Counted from the stretch's first letter, positions 50,011 through 58,610 are shown. The stretch is 64,000 nt of DNA from Desulfovibrio psychrotolerans (GCF_013340305.1 NZ_BLVP01000036.1:31344-95343); one strand, 5' to 3'. Numbers and translations: made by a program. The notes: generated from the letters alone by a model not told the origin.

Positions 50011-51910
50011 TAAGCGCAAGTATTCCGCAGTAATCGAAGTGGGAGCCGCCGTGGCCGGGTCTATGCGCACCGCAATGCGTACCGTGCGTGGTGACTTGTC
50101 CGGCGTGGGTGACTCCATCCGAGACCTGAAGGACAAACAGGACAAGCTTAACGCCTATGACCCCACCTCTGTGCGCAAGGCTGGCCGTGAGTACCGGGAC
50201 CTGAAACGGGAAGCGGCCGCCCTGCGCAATGAGTATGAGCGGGCGGAAAAGCCCACGGCCGCCATGAAGCGCGCTATGGATCAGGCGGAACGATCCGCAG
50301 TCAAGGCGGAAAAGACATACAACACCAAGCGCGAAGCCCTAGACAAGCTGGAAAAGGAACTTGTTGCCGCCGGGGTGAACACGCATAACTTTGCCGGGGA
50401 ACAGAAACGCCTTGCCGCAGAGATGGGGCGCGCCCAACGCAAGTACGAAGCCTTCCAGAAAGCCTTAGATGCTGACGTAGGCGGCAAGTTCAAGAACATG
50501 GTAGGCGAGGCGGCCAAGTTTACCACCGTTGTTGCGGCCGGAACCACCGCCATAGGTGCCGCCGTTACCATGACAAACAGCATGACCGCCAAGCAGGAAG
50601 GACTTGCAAAGTCCCTGGGCATTTCCGGCCAGTACATGCGCTTATGGGGCGGTATCGCTTCCGAAGCTGGACTTGAAGCGGATAACGTGGGCGACCTCAT
50701 TGAAGAGATGAGTAACAAGCTTGGTGAATCCAAGGGGCTGGAAGAGATAACGCCCGTGACCGAAGCGTTGCAGATTCTCGGGTTGCGGTTTGAAGAGTTG
50801 AAGGACTTGAAGCCCGAGGAACAGTTTAACCGCATTGCCGAAGCCGCAAAGAACCTGGACGATCATCAAGAGGCCGTTTCCGCCGCTGACATTCTTATGG
50901 GCGGCGAGGCGAACAAATTTATCGGCTACCTGCGTACCCGCAAGGAAGGCGTGAACGATTTGTTGGAGCAACAGAAGCGCCTCAACCTGCTTTCCGAGGA
51001 AGGAACGAAGGGTGCCTTTGCCTACACCACGGCCATGAACCGCTTCACTACCGTGGTGGGCAGTGCCTGGCAGGAGGTTTCCGGGCTAATCGGCGGTGCG
51101 CTGGCCCCACTTATTGAAGAGATGGGGCCGAAGCTGGCCGACTGGCTGCGCGAGAACCGCGCTACCATTGTGGGCGTGGGTGAATCGTTCAAGGAATCCA
51201 TCCCCAAGATTGTTGCCTTCGGGCAAGGGTTGTGGAGCGTGTTGCAGTCCGTCGGGTCTGCTGTGTCCTGGGTGGCGGATAAGTTGGGCGGGTTTGAAAA
51301 TTTGGCTATGGCCGTGGGCGTGCTTATGGCGTCCAAAACTGCCATTGCCGCGTTCCAGTTCGGGCAAAGCCTATGGCAAGTCGGTAGCGCCCTGGCCCCG
51401 CTTGTATCAATGGCGTTGCCTGGCCTGGCATCCGGCATGTTGGCCGTGGGCGGTGCTCTTAAGGTCGTGGGGGCTGCCGTAATGGCAAACCCGTTGGGTC
51501 TTATCATAACGGCCATCGCGGCCGCCGTGGCGGGAGTGTATCGCCTGGTTACCGCGTGGGACGATTTGAAAAAGGCGTTTGAAGTGGGCGGGGTATGGTC
51601 CGCCGTTAAAACTTTTTTCGGGGCGGACGTGCCGGAAGTGGGCGACGCTGTGAAGCAAGGCACCGGCGGCAAGATGGCATCCGGCACCGTGCCGGGCACT
51701 GCTATTCCTTCGCCGTCTGTGCCCGATCTGCCGCCCATTCAGCGCGGCGGAACGGCCACGGTTACGAATACGGTAGGGGATATTCATATCAGTGGGGCAC
51801 CTGGGCAGGACCCCGAGGCCATAGCGGATGCCGTGGCCCGCAAAATCAGAGAACGCCAGGAGGCGCAAAGCCGCCGCGCGCTGTACGATGATGCCAGCGT
51901 GGCGTGGTAG
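50003..51910 (+). CDS. Tail tape measure protein (gpT-like)
   Basis: A 635-residue protein that sets tail length. It has a coiled-coil N-terminus ('REYRDLKREAAALRNEYERAE'), 'QYMRLWGGIASEAGLEADNV', and a hydrophobic central part ('LGLIITAIAAAVAGVYRLVTAWDDLKKAF' in part) typical of tape measures. At about 212 kDa-equivalent phage scale it predicts a short tail compared with P2 (gpT ~815 residues). Confidence 0.9.
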   Translation: MADKRKYSAVIEVGAAVAGSMRTAMRTVRGDLSGVGDSIRDLKDKQDKLNAYDPTSVRKAGREYRDLKREAAALRNEYERAEKPTAAMKRAMDQAERSAVKAEKTYNTKREALDKLEKELVAAGVNTHNFAGEQKRLAAEMGRAQRKYEAFQKALDADVGGKFKNMVGEAAKFTTVVAAGTTAIGAAVTMTNSMTAKQEGLAKSLGISGQYMRLWGGIASEAGLEADNVGDLIEEMSNKLGESKGLEEITPVTEALQILGLRFEELKDLKPEEQFNRIAEAAKNLDDHQEAVSAADILMGGEANKFIGYLRTRKEGVNDLLEQQKRLNLLSEEGTKGAFAYTTAMNRFTTVVGSAWQEVSGLIGGALAPLIEEMGPKLADWLRENRATIVGVGESFKESIPKIVAFGQGLWSVLQSVGSAVSWVADKLGGFENLAMAVGVLMASKTAIAAFQFGQSLWQVGSALAPLVSMALPGLASGMLAVGGALKVVGAAVMANPLGLIITAIAAAVAGVYRLVTAWDDLKKAFEVGGVWSAVKTFFGADVPEVGDAVKQGTGGKMASGTVPGTAIPSPSVPDLPPIQRGGTATVTNTVGDIHISGAPGQDPEAIADAVARKIRERQEAQSRRALYDDASVAW

Positions 51911-51919
51911 GGGTAGGGC

Positions 51920-52315
51920 ATGGCCGGAATCATGATGAAGCTAGGCGGGTATGTGTTTTCGCTGGATACGGCCGCGTACCAGCAATTTGCCCGTACCACG
52001 GCATACCGCTGGCAGGCGCTTGAGCGCGTGCATCAGCTTGCCGCGCTGCAATTCACCGGACCGGGTGAAGACTCCATTACCTTGAACGGGACCATTCTGC
52101 CCACCTTCCGGGGCGGCCTGGGGCAGTTGGATGCCATGCGCGCGCAAGCCGCCAAGGGGGAACCGTTGATGATGGTGGACGGGCGCGGCTATGTGCATGG
52201 CCGGTGGGTTATCCTGGGCGTGAACGAGACGCAAAAGACATTTGAGAAGGGCGGCGCACCGCTGCAGGTGGATTTCTCCATACGCCTGCGCAAGTATGAT
52301 GAGGGGCTTAAGTGA
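51920..52315 (+). CDS. Tail protein U
   Basis: A 131-residue gpU family tail protein: 'MMKLGGYVFSLDTAAYQQFAR', 'GLGQLDAMRAQAAKGEPLMM' and 'NETQKTFEKGGAPLQVDFSIRL' in part. It acts at the tail end in P2-type assembly. Its stop overlaps the X start. Confidence 0.92.
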   Translation: MAGIMMKLGGYVFSLDTAAYQQFARTTAYRWQALERVHQLAALQFTGPGEDSITLNGTILPTFRGGLGQLDAMRAQAAKGEPLMMVDGRGYVHGRWVILGVNETQKTFEKGGAPLQVDFSIRLRKYDEGLK

Positions 52316-52527
52316 TGCAGTACCGCACGAAAGACGGGGACACGGTAGACGGTATTTGCTGGTGTTACTACGGGAACCAGGCGGGCACGGCCACGGCTGT
52401 TGCCCTGGTGCTGGAAGCGAACCCAGGTCTTGCCGATCATGGCCCGGTGTTGCCTGCAGGCGTTTCTGTTCTCCTGCCTGACCTGCCTACACCCGTGGCA
52501 GAGCAGGGCGTAAGCCTTTGGGATTAG
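52315..52527 (+). CDS. Tail protein X (LysM-like)
   Basis: A 70-residue protein with 'TKDGDTVDGICWCYYGNQAG' and 'VLEANPGLADHGPVLPAGV', the LysM-like fold of gpX. A GTG codon at 52312 is directly before the ATG. It is required for tail maturation in P2. Confidence 0.9.
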   Translation: MQYRTKDGDTVDGICWCYYGNQAGTATAVALVLEANPGLADHGPVLPAGVSVLLPDLPTPVAEQGVSLWD

Positions 52528-52530
52528 CAT

Positions 52531-53526
52531 ATGGCCGTTGAAACCTTCCGCCCGTCATACCGTATTGAAGCCAACGGTAACGACATTACCGCCGCGATCC
52601 GTGAGCGGTTTCTTTCTTTGACCATTACAGACGAAGCCGGGCTTGCGTCCGACTGTTTAACCCTGGAACTGGACGACAGCGGCACCGGCATAAACCTGCC
52701 CGCCACGGGCGCGGAATTGCGCGTATGGTTGGGGTATGAAGGTGCCGCCCGTTTCATGGGCCTGTATGTGGTGGATGAAATTGAATTGAAGGGGCCGCCG
52801 GATACCCTGACCATTACGGCCAAGGCCGCCCCGATGAAGGATAGCAAGGCGTACACCGCCCTACACACGCAGCATAACCGATCATGGACGCCGCGCACCC
52901 TGGGCGACCTGGCCGCGTCCATTGCGGCCGAACACGGACTTACCCCGGCCATTAGCCCTGCGCTTGTTGCCCACCAGTTGCCCCACCTGGACCAGGTGGA
53001 CGAAAGCAACATGAACCTGTTGACGCGGGTTGCAAAGAGCGTGGGGGGCATTGCCAAGGCGAACGACGGCAAGCTGATTATCGTACCGCAGGGAGAAGGA
53101 AAGACCATAAGTGGCAAGAGCATGCCCACGGTTTCCATTGCCCGCACCAGCGGCACAAGCCACACCGTGAAATTGATAGGCCGCCAGGACTACCAGAAGG
53201 TTGTGGCCGTGTGGCGCGATGCCAACGCCGCCCAGGATGTGGAAGCCGCTGCCGGTGCCGGTGAGCCTGTGCGTCGCATCCGTCACGTATACCCGGACCA
53301 GGCTGCCGCCGAGAAGGCCGCGCAAAGCTCTTTGGAAGCCTACCGCCGTGGAAAGTCCACCCTTTCAGTAAGCCTTCCCGGAAGGCCAGAACTTGCCGCA
53401 GAGGGGCGCGCTATCCTTTCCGGTTTCCGTTCCGGAGTGAATGGCGAATGGAGCATTACCCGCGTAACGCACAAGTTGAGCGCTGGCGGGTATGTTACGG
53501 ATGTGGAAGGCGAGGTGCCGAAGTAG
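52531..53526 (+). CDS. Late control / tail hub protein D
   Basis: A 331-residue gpD family hub protein: 'RPSYRIEANGNDITAAIRER', 'DSGTGINLPATGAELRVWLG', 'YVVDEIELKGPPDTLTI' and 'AEHGLTPAISPALVAHQL'. It forms the baseplate hub under gpV. It is the last gene before the right end of the prophage. Confidence 0.93.
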   Translation: MAVETFRPSYRIEANGNDITAAIRERFLSLTITDEAGLASDCLTLELDDSGTGINLPATGAELRVWLGYEGAARFMGLYVVDEIELKGPPDTLTITAKAAPMKDSKAYTALHTQHNRSWTPRTLGDLAASIAAEHGLTPAISPALVAHQLPHLDQVDESNMNLLTRVAKSVGGIAKANDGKLIIVPQGEGKTISGKSMPTVSIARTSGTSHTVKLIGRQDYQKVVAVWRDANAAQDVEAAAGAGEPVRRIRHVYPDQAAAEKAAQSSLEAYRRGKSTLSVSLPGRPELAAEGRAILSGFRSGVNGEWSITRVTHKLSAGGYVTDVEGEVPK

Positions 53527-53591
53527 CGGATAAAAACAAAATCACGCCAAAATCACGCCAAAAGACGTTTTTAAGCGACACTGAGGAAACA

Positions 53592-53628
53592 AAAATAGCC
53601 ACAAAGCGTTTAGCTAAGTGGCTATTTT
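53592..53628 (-). terminator. Phage-carried terminator for tRNA-Ser
   Basis: A perfect 11-bp stem AAAATAGCCAC / GTGGCTATTTT, followed on the minus strand by a U-rich tail (ATTTTTG). It lies 10 nt inside the prophage and replaces the natural tRNA terminator displaced by integration. Confidence 0.8.
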
Positions 53629-53637
53629 ATTTACCCT

Positions 53638-53703
53638 ATGGCGGAGAGGGTGGGATTCGAACCCACGTAGAGGCTATTAACCCCTAACTCGATTTCGAGT
53701 CGA
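53638..53703. repeat. attR: 66-bp direct repeat inside tRNA-Ser
   Basis: Identical to 17814-17879. It is the 3' two thirds of the intact tRNA-Ser gene, so integration regenerates a working tRNA. Confidence 0.92.
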
Positions 53704-53734
53704 GCGCGTTACGGCCGGACTTCGCTACCTCTCC
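53639..53734 (-). tRNA. tRNA-Ser(CGA)
   Basis: On the minus strand the sequence folds as a class II tRNA: acceptor GGAGAGG / CCTCTCC with encoded CCA at 53641-53639, anticodon stem CTCGA / TCGAG around loop CTCGAAA (anticodon CGA, reading UCG), a long variable arm (GTTAGGGGTTAATAGCCTC region), and T arm GTGGG-TTCGAAT-CCCAC. The prophage lies at its 3' end. Confidence 0.95.
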
Positions 53735-54049
53735 GCTTGCTTCGTGTATCCTTTCGGGCACCTCGAAGGGATTTGGTTTCTAAGCTATTTTGTACCCACA
53801 CGCAAGCGGAAAGTGGTACAGTGGCTGCACAAGGGAAAAGCTCTTAGCAGGAACGGCCTCCGGGATGGGGCGGCATGCGGGTTGCGCATGCGGGTTGCTG
53901 TTTCGGGCAACTGCGTCCGGCTTATCCCTTCCGTAACGGCAGCCGGGGCAGGGTGCATGTTTTGTTTGTAAAATATACCCGAAGGGGGTATGTTGCGGCC
54001 TTATCGAATCATCCCTCCGCAGGTCGGAGGCTTTCAAGGAGATGCACAT
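53735..54049. other. Intergenic region between tRNA-Ser and the rhodanese gene
   Basis: 315 bases. It holds the tRNA promoter side (minus strand), a 12-bp tandem duplication GCATGCGGGTTG (about 53876-53899), and the palindrome described at 53975. No coding frame is supported. Confidence 0.4.
53975..53991. promoter_or_regulatory. CsoR/CstR-type palindrome before the rhodanese gene
   Basis: ATACCC-N5-GGGTAT, rich in G/C at the centre and A/T at the ends, as in operators of the CsoR family (copper, formaldehyde or persulfide sensors). It lies 59 bp upstream of the rhodanese gene start, next to a TAAAAT -10-like element. Confidence 0.5.
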
Positions 54050-54646
54050 ATGGCTTCCGTATCCCATATCACACCGGAAAACGCGCGAAAGATGGCACAG
54101 GATGGCACGGGCCTGCTGGTAGACGTGCGCACCGTGGGCGAGGTGCTTGGCGAATCGCTGCCCGGTTCCGTCTATCTGCCGTTTGATCTTGTAAACGCAG
54201 AACGTCTGGCCGGAATGGGCGTTCAGGGCAAAAAGCCCATTCTGGTCTGCCGGTCCGGCACACGGGCGGCGCAGGCCGCAGAGTCGCTTGCTCAGGAAAT
54301 GGGCGATGTGGCCGTGCTGGATGAAGGCATAGCAGGCTGGAAAAAGGCCGGGCTTCCGGTAGATGAAGGAAAAAAAGGCATGCCCATAGAGCGGCAGGTG
54401 CTGGTGGGCGCGGGGGCCATGGTGTTCATGTTCACGCTGCTCGGCCTGCTTGTCTCGTCCTTCTTCTTCGCCTTTGCCCTGTTCATAGGCTGCGGGCTTA
54501 TGTTCGCCGGGTTTACAGGCACCTGCGGAATGGCCCGCGTGCTGGTGATGATGCCGTGGAACAAGGCCCCCCTTGGCGGCTGCGGCGCATCATGCGCGGT
54601 GGGGGCATCTGCCGCCGGGACCGCCGGAACCAAGGGGCGCGGCTAG
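54050..54646 (+). CDS. Rhodanese-domain membrane protein
   Basis: A 198-residue protein. The N-terminal ~105 residues are a rhodanese domain ('LLVDVRTVGEVLGESLPGSV', active-site loop 'LVCRSGTRAAQAA' with the catalytic Cys, 'LDEGIAGWKKAGLPV'). The C-terminal part has two membrane helices and resembles DUF2892 ('FALFIGCGLMFAGFTGTCGMARVL'). It probably transfers sulfane sulfur at the inner membrane. The start at 54050 has AAGGAG; the upstream ATG is less good. Confidence 0.88.
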   Translation: MASVSHITPENARKMAQDGTGLLVDVRTVGEVLGESLPGSVYLPFDLVNAERLAGMGVQGKKPILVCRSGTRAAQAAESLAQEMGDVAVLDEGIAGWKKAGLPVDEGKKGMPIERQVLVGAGAMVFMFTLLGLLVSSFFFAFALFIGCGLMFAGFTGTCGMARVLVMMPWNKAPLGGCGASCAVGASAAGTAGTKGRG

Positions 54647-54700
54647 CCCCCTTCTTCGCAGATGGTGCAAGCTGCTGGCGCACTACAGGTTACCAGTTGG

Positions 54701-54770
54701 CGAACGTCTACGAATGTCTGCGAATGTCTGCGAATGTCTGCGGACGGTTGCGAACGCCTGTGAACGATGG
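54701..54770. repeat. 10-bp tandem repeat array
   Basis: Seven consecutive decamers related to CGAATGTCTG: three are exact (54711-54740) and the flanking units differ at 1-5 positions. The array is non-coding. Confidence 0.75.
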
Positions 54771-54810
54771 CCGATCACTGGCAGATCACTGGCTATCTTC
54801 GGCTGATGTC

Positions 54811-54898
54811 TGACAACAGGCTGGTAACAGACTGACGAAAGGCCCGCGAAAGGCTGACAACAGGCTGGCACTAGAATGACAAAAGGCCCGCAAAAGGC
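54811..54898. repeat. Two 44-bp tandem repeats
   Basis: Copies at 54811-54854 and 54855-54898 agree at about 38 of 44 positions, and a partial third copy follows into the tadA terminator. With the decamer array this fills the 350-bp gap between the rhodanese gene and tadA. Confidence 0.7.
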
Positions 54899-54913
54899 TG
54901 ACATAAGGCTGAC

Positions 54914-54948
54914 AAAAAGGCCCGCCCGTGCGTTACGCGGGGCGGGCC
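54914..54948 (-). terminator. Intrinsic terminator of tadA
   Basis: The stem GGCCCGCCC / GGGCGGGCC is followed on the minus strand by TTTTTGTC. It lies about 50 nt downstream of the tadA stop. Confidence 0.8.
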
Positions 54949-54996
54949 ATTGTATTTGCTTGGGGGGGCAGCGGGCGTTGCAGGGTCGTGGGCGGC

Positions 54997-55539
54997 TCAC
55001 TCTTTGCGTTTCAGCCGGTCCTGTTCGGCACGCCTGCGCCGGAAAAAGGCAGAAAGCTGCTCGCTGCATTCTTCTGCCAGCACGCCCCCGGTATGCCACA
55101 GGGCGTGGTTGTGAAAGTCCAGTTCCAGCCCGCGCATCCTGGAAACCACGGCCCCTGTTTTAGGGTCTGCCGCGCCGAACACAACCCCGCGTATACGGGC
55201 ATGCACCATGGCCCCCACGCACATAAGGCACGGTTCCAGCGTTACCACAAGCACGGCATCCTCCACGCGGTGGTTGCCAAGGGTTCGCGCTGCCTCGCGC
55301 AGGGCCAGAATCTCCGCGTGCGCCGTGGGGTCGCGGTCCGTTATGGTGCGGTTGCAGCCGGTGCCGGATATGGCCCCGTCCGGGGCCACCAGAACAGCCC
55401 CCACAGGCACCTCGCCCAGAGCTTCCGCCTTGGCGGCTTCGACCATGGCAAGGCGCATGAAAGCCTCCCACGTGGGGTGCCCCTGCGGCGGCGTGCAAAG
55501 CTCCGCAAGGCGGTGTTCCAGTTCTCTCCGGGTGGTCAT
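54997..55539 (-). CDS. tadA: tRNA-specific adenosine deaminase
   Basis: A 180-residue deaminase that makes inosine at the wobble position of tRNA-Arg(ACG). The zinc site is present: 'TAHAEILALREA' (His and catalytic Glu) and 'TLEPCLMCVGAM' (PCxxC). Other family blocks are 'EVPVGAVLV' and 'FGAADPKTGAVVS'. The N-terminus has a ~20-residue extension. It lies one nucleotide after the LOG-family stop codon at 55541, so the two form an operon. Confidence 0.93.
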   Translation of the reverse strand: MTTRRELEHRLAELCTPPQGHPTWEAFMRLAMVEAAKAEALGEVPVGAVLVAPDGAISGTGCNRTITDRDPTAHAEILALREAARTLGNHRVEDAVLVVTLEPCLMCVGAMVHARIRGVVFGAADPKTGAVVSRMRGLELDFHNHALWHTGGVLAEECSEQLSAFFRRRRAEQDRLKRKE

Positions 55540-55540
55540 G

Positions 55541-56197
55541 TTAAATGATCACGTGCTTCTTTATGTGGCTCACCACCTGTTCCGGCGTATCCAGCACGGT
55601 GATGAGGTCAAGTTCCTTCTCGTTGATGAAGCCCCCCTTCACCATCTGGTCGCGGGTCCAGTCCAGCAGGCCGTTCCAGAACTCGCTCTTGTACAGAATG
55701 ATGGGGAAGGGCTTTATGCGGTGGGTCTGCGTCAGCACAAAGGCCTCGGTCAGCTCATCCAGCGTGCCAAACCCGCCGGGCATAACCACATAGGCCATGG
55801 CGTACTTTATGAACATGAGCTTGCGCACAAAAAAGTAGCGGAAGTTGCAGCGCACGTTCATGTAGTTGTTGGTGTGCTGCTCCATGGGCAGGTGGATATG
55901 CAGCCCCACCGAGGTGCCGTTGGCGGCAGATGCCCCCTTGTTGCCGGCTTCCATCAGTCCGGGCCCGCCGCCGGTAATAACGCCGTATCCGGCCTCCACC
56001 AGCATGCGGGCGATATCTTCCGTTTCCTTATACAACGGACTCTCCGGCGCCACGCGGGCAGAGCCGAATATGGAAACGCACTGCTCCAGTTCGCTCAGGG
56101 TTTCAAATCCGTCCACCAGTTCAGACATGATTTTGAAAAGACGCCACGACTCCTTGATGGACAGGCTGTCGATAACGTATTGCTTCGATGAAGGCAT
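55541..56197 (-). CDS. LOG-family protein (cytokinin riboside phosphoribohydrolase-like)
   Basis: A 218-residue Rossmann-fold protein with the LOG motifs 'SIFGSARV', 'GGGPGLMEAGNKGA' and 'VMPGGFGTLDELTEAF'. Family members hydrolyse nucleoside 5'-monophosphates to base and ribose 5-phosphate; in bacteria the natural substrate is often AMP or unknown. The start at 56197 follows AAAGGAG; a longer frame upstream is not supported. Confidence 0.9.
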   Translation of the reverse strand: MPSSKQYVIDSLSIKESWRLFKIMSELVDGFETLSELEQCVSIFGSARVAPESPLYKETEDIARMLVEAGYGVITGGGPGLMEAGNKGASAANGTSVGLHIHLPMEQHTNNYMNVRCNFRYFFVRKLMFIKYAMAYVVMPGGFGTLDELTEAFVLTQTHRIKPFPIILYKSEFWNGLLDWTRDQMVKGGFINEKELDLITVLDTPEQVVSHIKKHVII

Positions 56198-56416
56198 ATG
56201 GTCTCCTTTCGGGCGGCAGGTGCCGAATGCTGTTTCGTGATTGCGTGGTAGAAGGGCAGGAACGCTGCCATATCCAAGTATACCGGTTTCACCCTCTGCA
56301 CGCAACCAGTGGAAATCGCTTGCGCTTGGCGGTATCTGCCGCCATAGTGGAGTGCTTCTGGCGCCAACGCGCAACACATCTGAACACACGTATAACGGGC
56401 GTATAACGAGCGGAAT

Positions 56417-58024
56417 ATGAAGATACAGTTTTTGGGAGCCGCGCAGACAGTGACCGGCTCCTGCTATATGATAGAGGTGGGCAACAGGCGGTTCGGCATA
56501 GACTGCGGCATGCATCAGGGCAACCGCGAGATCGAAAAGCGCAACGTGGATGCGGATATCTACGAGCCGGAGCGGATAGACTTTTTCTTGGTGACGCATG
56601 CGCACATAGACCATACCGGACTTTTGCCGCGCATGGCACGCATGGGATTCAAGGGCACAGTCTACTGCACGGAACCCACGCGCGACCTGCTGGAAATCAT
56701 GCTGCAGGACAGCGCCCACATTCAGGAAATGGAAGCGGAATGGGCAAGCAAGAAGCAGAGCCGCAAGGGCAAAAAACCTGTGGAGCCGCTCTATACGCAG
56801 GACGATGCCGCAAGGGTCTCCCGCTTTTTCAAGACCGTGGAATACAACAAGAGTTTTGAACCCTGCCCGGGAGTGCGCGTAACCTACAGAGATGCCGGAC
56901 ATATTCTGGGTTCTGCGTTTCTAGAGGTGCATGTCACCGAAAACGGCGACAACACCCGGCTGGTCTTTTCCGGCGATCTGGGCCGCCCCAACCAGCTCAT
57001 GGTGAACGACCCCGATGACCCCGGCATGGCAGACTACCTTTTTCTGGAATCCACCTACGGCGACCGCGACCACAAGGACAGCAGCACCAGCCGCGTGGAA
57101 CTGGCGGAAGCCATTGCATACAGCTACGGGCATGGCGAAAAGGTCATCATTCCCGCCTTTGCCGTGGAGCGCACGCAGGAGGTGCTCTACACCCTGTACC
57201 TGCTGGATAAAGAAGGCAAGCTGCCCAAAGATATGCCCGTGTATCTGGATAGCCCCCTCGCCATACGCGCTACGGAGATTTTCCGTAAGCACCCTAAATA
57301 CATGGATGACGAACTGCGCAAAATTATGGATTCAGGCGAAGATCCGCTTAATCTGCCCAATCTGCGCTACACGCTGAAAACCCATGAATCCACAGCGCTG
57401 AACACCATGGAAGGTCCGGCCATCATCATTTCCGCCAGCGGCATGTGCAACGCGGGCAGGGTAAAGCACCACCTGCGGCATAATATCTGGAAAGAAGGTG
57501 CCTCCATCGTCTTCGTGGGCTATCAGGGACAGGGCACACCGGGCAGAAAGATCGTGGACGGAGCGCAAACCCTGCGGCTGTTCGGTGAAGATGTGGCCAT
57601 AAACGCCAGGGTTTTCACCATCGGCGGCTTTTCAGGCCACGCGGGGCAGAGCCAGATTCTGGACTGGGTTGCCCCCATCGCCCGGCCGCAGATGGAGGTG
57701 TTTCTGGTCCACGGCGAAGAACGCTCCCAGACCCCTCTTGCGGAACTGCTGCGTGAGCGGTTCAATCTTACCGTCCATGTTCCCGATTATCTGGAACAGA
57801 TCACCCTCAAGCCCGGGCGCGATGTCCAGGTGGCGCTTGACCCGCAACGCGCACAGCCCCGTGTGGACTGGAGCTTCCTCATCGCGGAAACGGAAAGCAA
57901 GATGGCGCAGGTGCGTCGCCGCCTTGAGCGTGTGGAAGAGAAGGACTGGGTTGAGCAGGTGGAAATCCGGGATCGTCTGGTGGAACTGAACAGCGAAATC
58001 CTGAGCTTTCTGTCTCAGGCGTAG
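56417..58024 (+). CDS. MBL-fold beta-CASP metallo-hydrolase
   Basis: A 535-residue protein of the CPSF/beta-CASP nuclease family. Metal-binding motifs are 'THAHIDHTGL', 'DAGHILGSAFL' and 'FSGDLGRP'; the beta-CASP part contains 'VIIPAFAVERTQEVL' and 'IIISASGMCNAGRVKHHL', and an RMMBL domain has 'GGFSGHAGQ' and 'VFLVHGE'. Such enzymes process RNA; the bacterial substrate is not established. It is the first of four co-directional genes. Confidence 0.9.
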   Translation: MKIQFLGAAQTVTGSCYMIEVGNRRFGIDCGMHQGNREIEKRNVDADIYEPERIDFFLVTHAHIDHTGLLPRMARMGFKGTVYCTEPTRDLLEIMLQDSAHIQEMEAEWASKKQSRKGKKPVEPLYTQDDAARVSRFFKTVEYNKSFEPCPGVRVTYRDAGHILGSAFLEVHVTENGDNTRLVFSGDLGRPNQLMVNDPDDPGMADYLFLESTYGDRDHKDSSTSRVELAEAIAYSYGHGEKVIIPAFAVERTQEVLYTLYLLDKEGKLPKDMPVYLDSPLAIRATEIFRKHPKYMDDELRKIMDSGEDPLNLPNLRYTLKTHESTALNTMEGPAIIISASGMCNAGRVKHHLRHNIWKEGASIVFVGYQGQGTPGRKIVDGAQTLRLFGEDVAINARVFTIGGFSGHAGQSQILDWVAPIARPQMEVFLVHGEERSQTPLAELLRERFNLTVHVPDYLEQITLKPGRDVQVALDPQRAQPRVDWSFLIAETESKMAQVRRRLERVEEKDWVEQVEIRDRLVELNSEILSFLSQA

Positions 58025-58037
58025 CGGGTAATCATCT

Positions 58038-58610
58038 ATGCGGATCATTTCGGGAGAATACGGCGGCAGAAGTCTGAAGACCACCACCGGGCCGGGTTAC
58101 CGTCCCGCCACTTCCAAAGTGCGGGGGGCGGTGTTCTCCATGCTGGAGGCGCGGGGACTGTACTGGCCGGATATCCGGGTGCTGGACCTCTTCGCGGGCA
58201 GCGGCTCGCTCACCTTCGAAGCCCTCAGCCGGGGAGCAGCAGAAGGCTGGTTTGTGGAGATGAACAAGAAGGCGGCTGCCCTGATAACAGAAAATGCCGT
58301 GGCGCTGGACATTGCACCGCACAGGTACCGCGTGTTCGCGGAAGATATGCGCAACGTGCTGGCAAAGCGTCCGGCTGAGCCGTTCGATCTTATTTTCATT
58401 GACCCGCCCTACGGGTTCAATCACCTGACCCCCGCACTCAAAGCCGTGCTGCGCACCGGCTGGCTGGCGGTAGGCGGCTTCGTCTGCGCCGAGGTAGAGT
58501 CCAAGCTGCCTCTGCCCGCAGAAACGGACCACCCCGATCTGGAACTTCTCGCCAACAGGGCCTACGGCCAGACAAGGATATTGCTATGGACAACAAGGGA
58601 GAGCGCATAG
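58038..58610 (+). CDS. rsmD: 16S rRNA (guanine966-N2)-methyltransferase
   Basis: A 190-residue AdoMet methyltransferase: 'MRIISGEYGGRSLKTTTGPG' start, 'RPATSKVRGAVFSML', 'VLDLFAGSGSLTFEALSRGA' (AdoMet-binding motif) and catalytic 'FIDPPYGF' (N-P-P-Y type). It is 25 bases overlapped by coaD, the conserved rsmD-coaD pair of many bacteria. Confidence 0.93.
   Translation: MRIISGEYGGRSLKTTTGPGYRPATSKVRGAVFSMLEARGLYWPDIRVLDLFAGSGSLTFEALSRGAAEGWFVEMNKKAAALITENAVALDIAPHRYRVFAEDMRNVLAKRPAEPFDLIFIDPPYGFNHLTPALKAVLRTGWLAVGGFVCAEVESKLPLPAETDHPDLELLANRAYGQTRILLWTTRESA

Larger units (their letters stand above)
17814..53703. mobile_element. Complete prophage, lambda-type packaging with P2-type contractile tail
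   Basis: The 35,890-bp element is bounded by 66-bp att repeats in tRNA-Ser. It carries integrase, repressor/Cro switch, replication genes, lysis genes, terminase, portal, capsid, full contractile-tail set and late control protein D, all with intact frames, so it may be inducible. It also carries cargo genes: a toxin-antitoxin-chaperone module, a WYL-type protein and small membrane proteins. It is a genetic mosaic of lambda-, HK97- and P2-like modules. Confidence 0.95.

Noticed and set aside
54701..54898. CRISPR array
   Set aside because: The repeats are directly tandem without unique spacers, and no cas genes are nearby.
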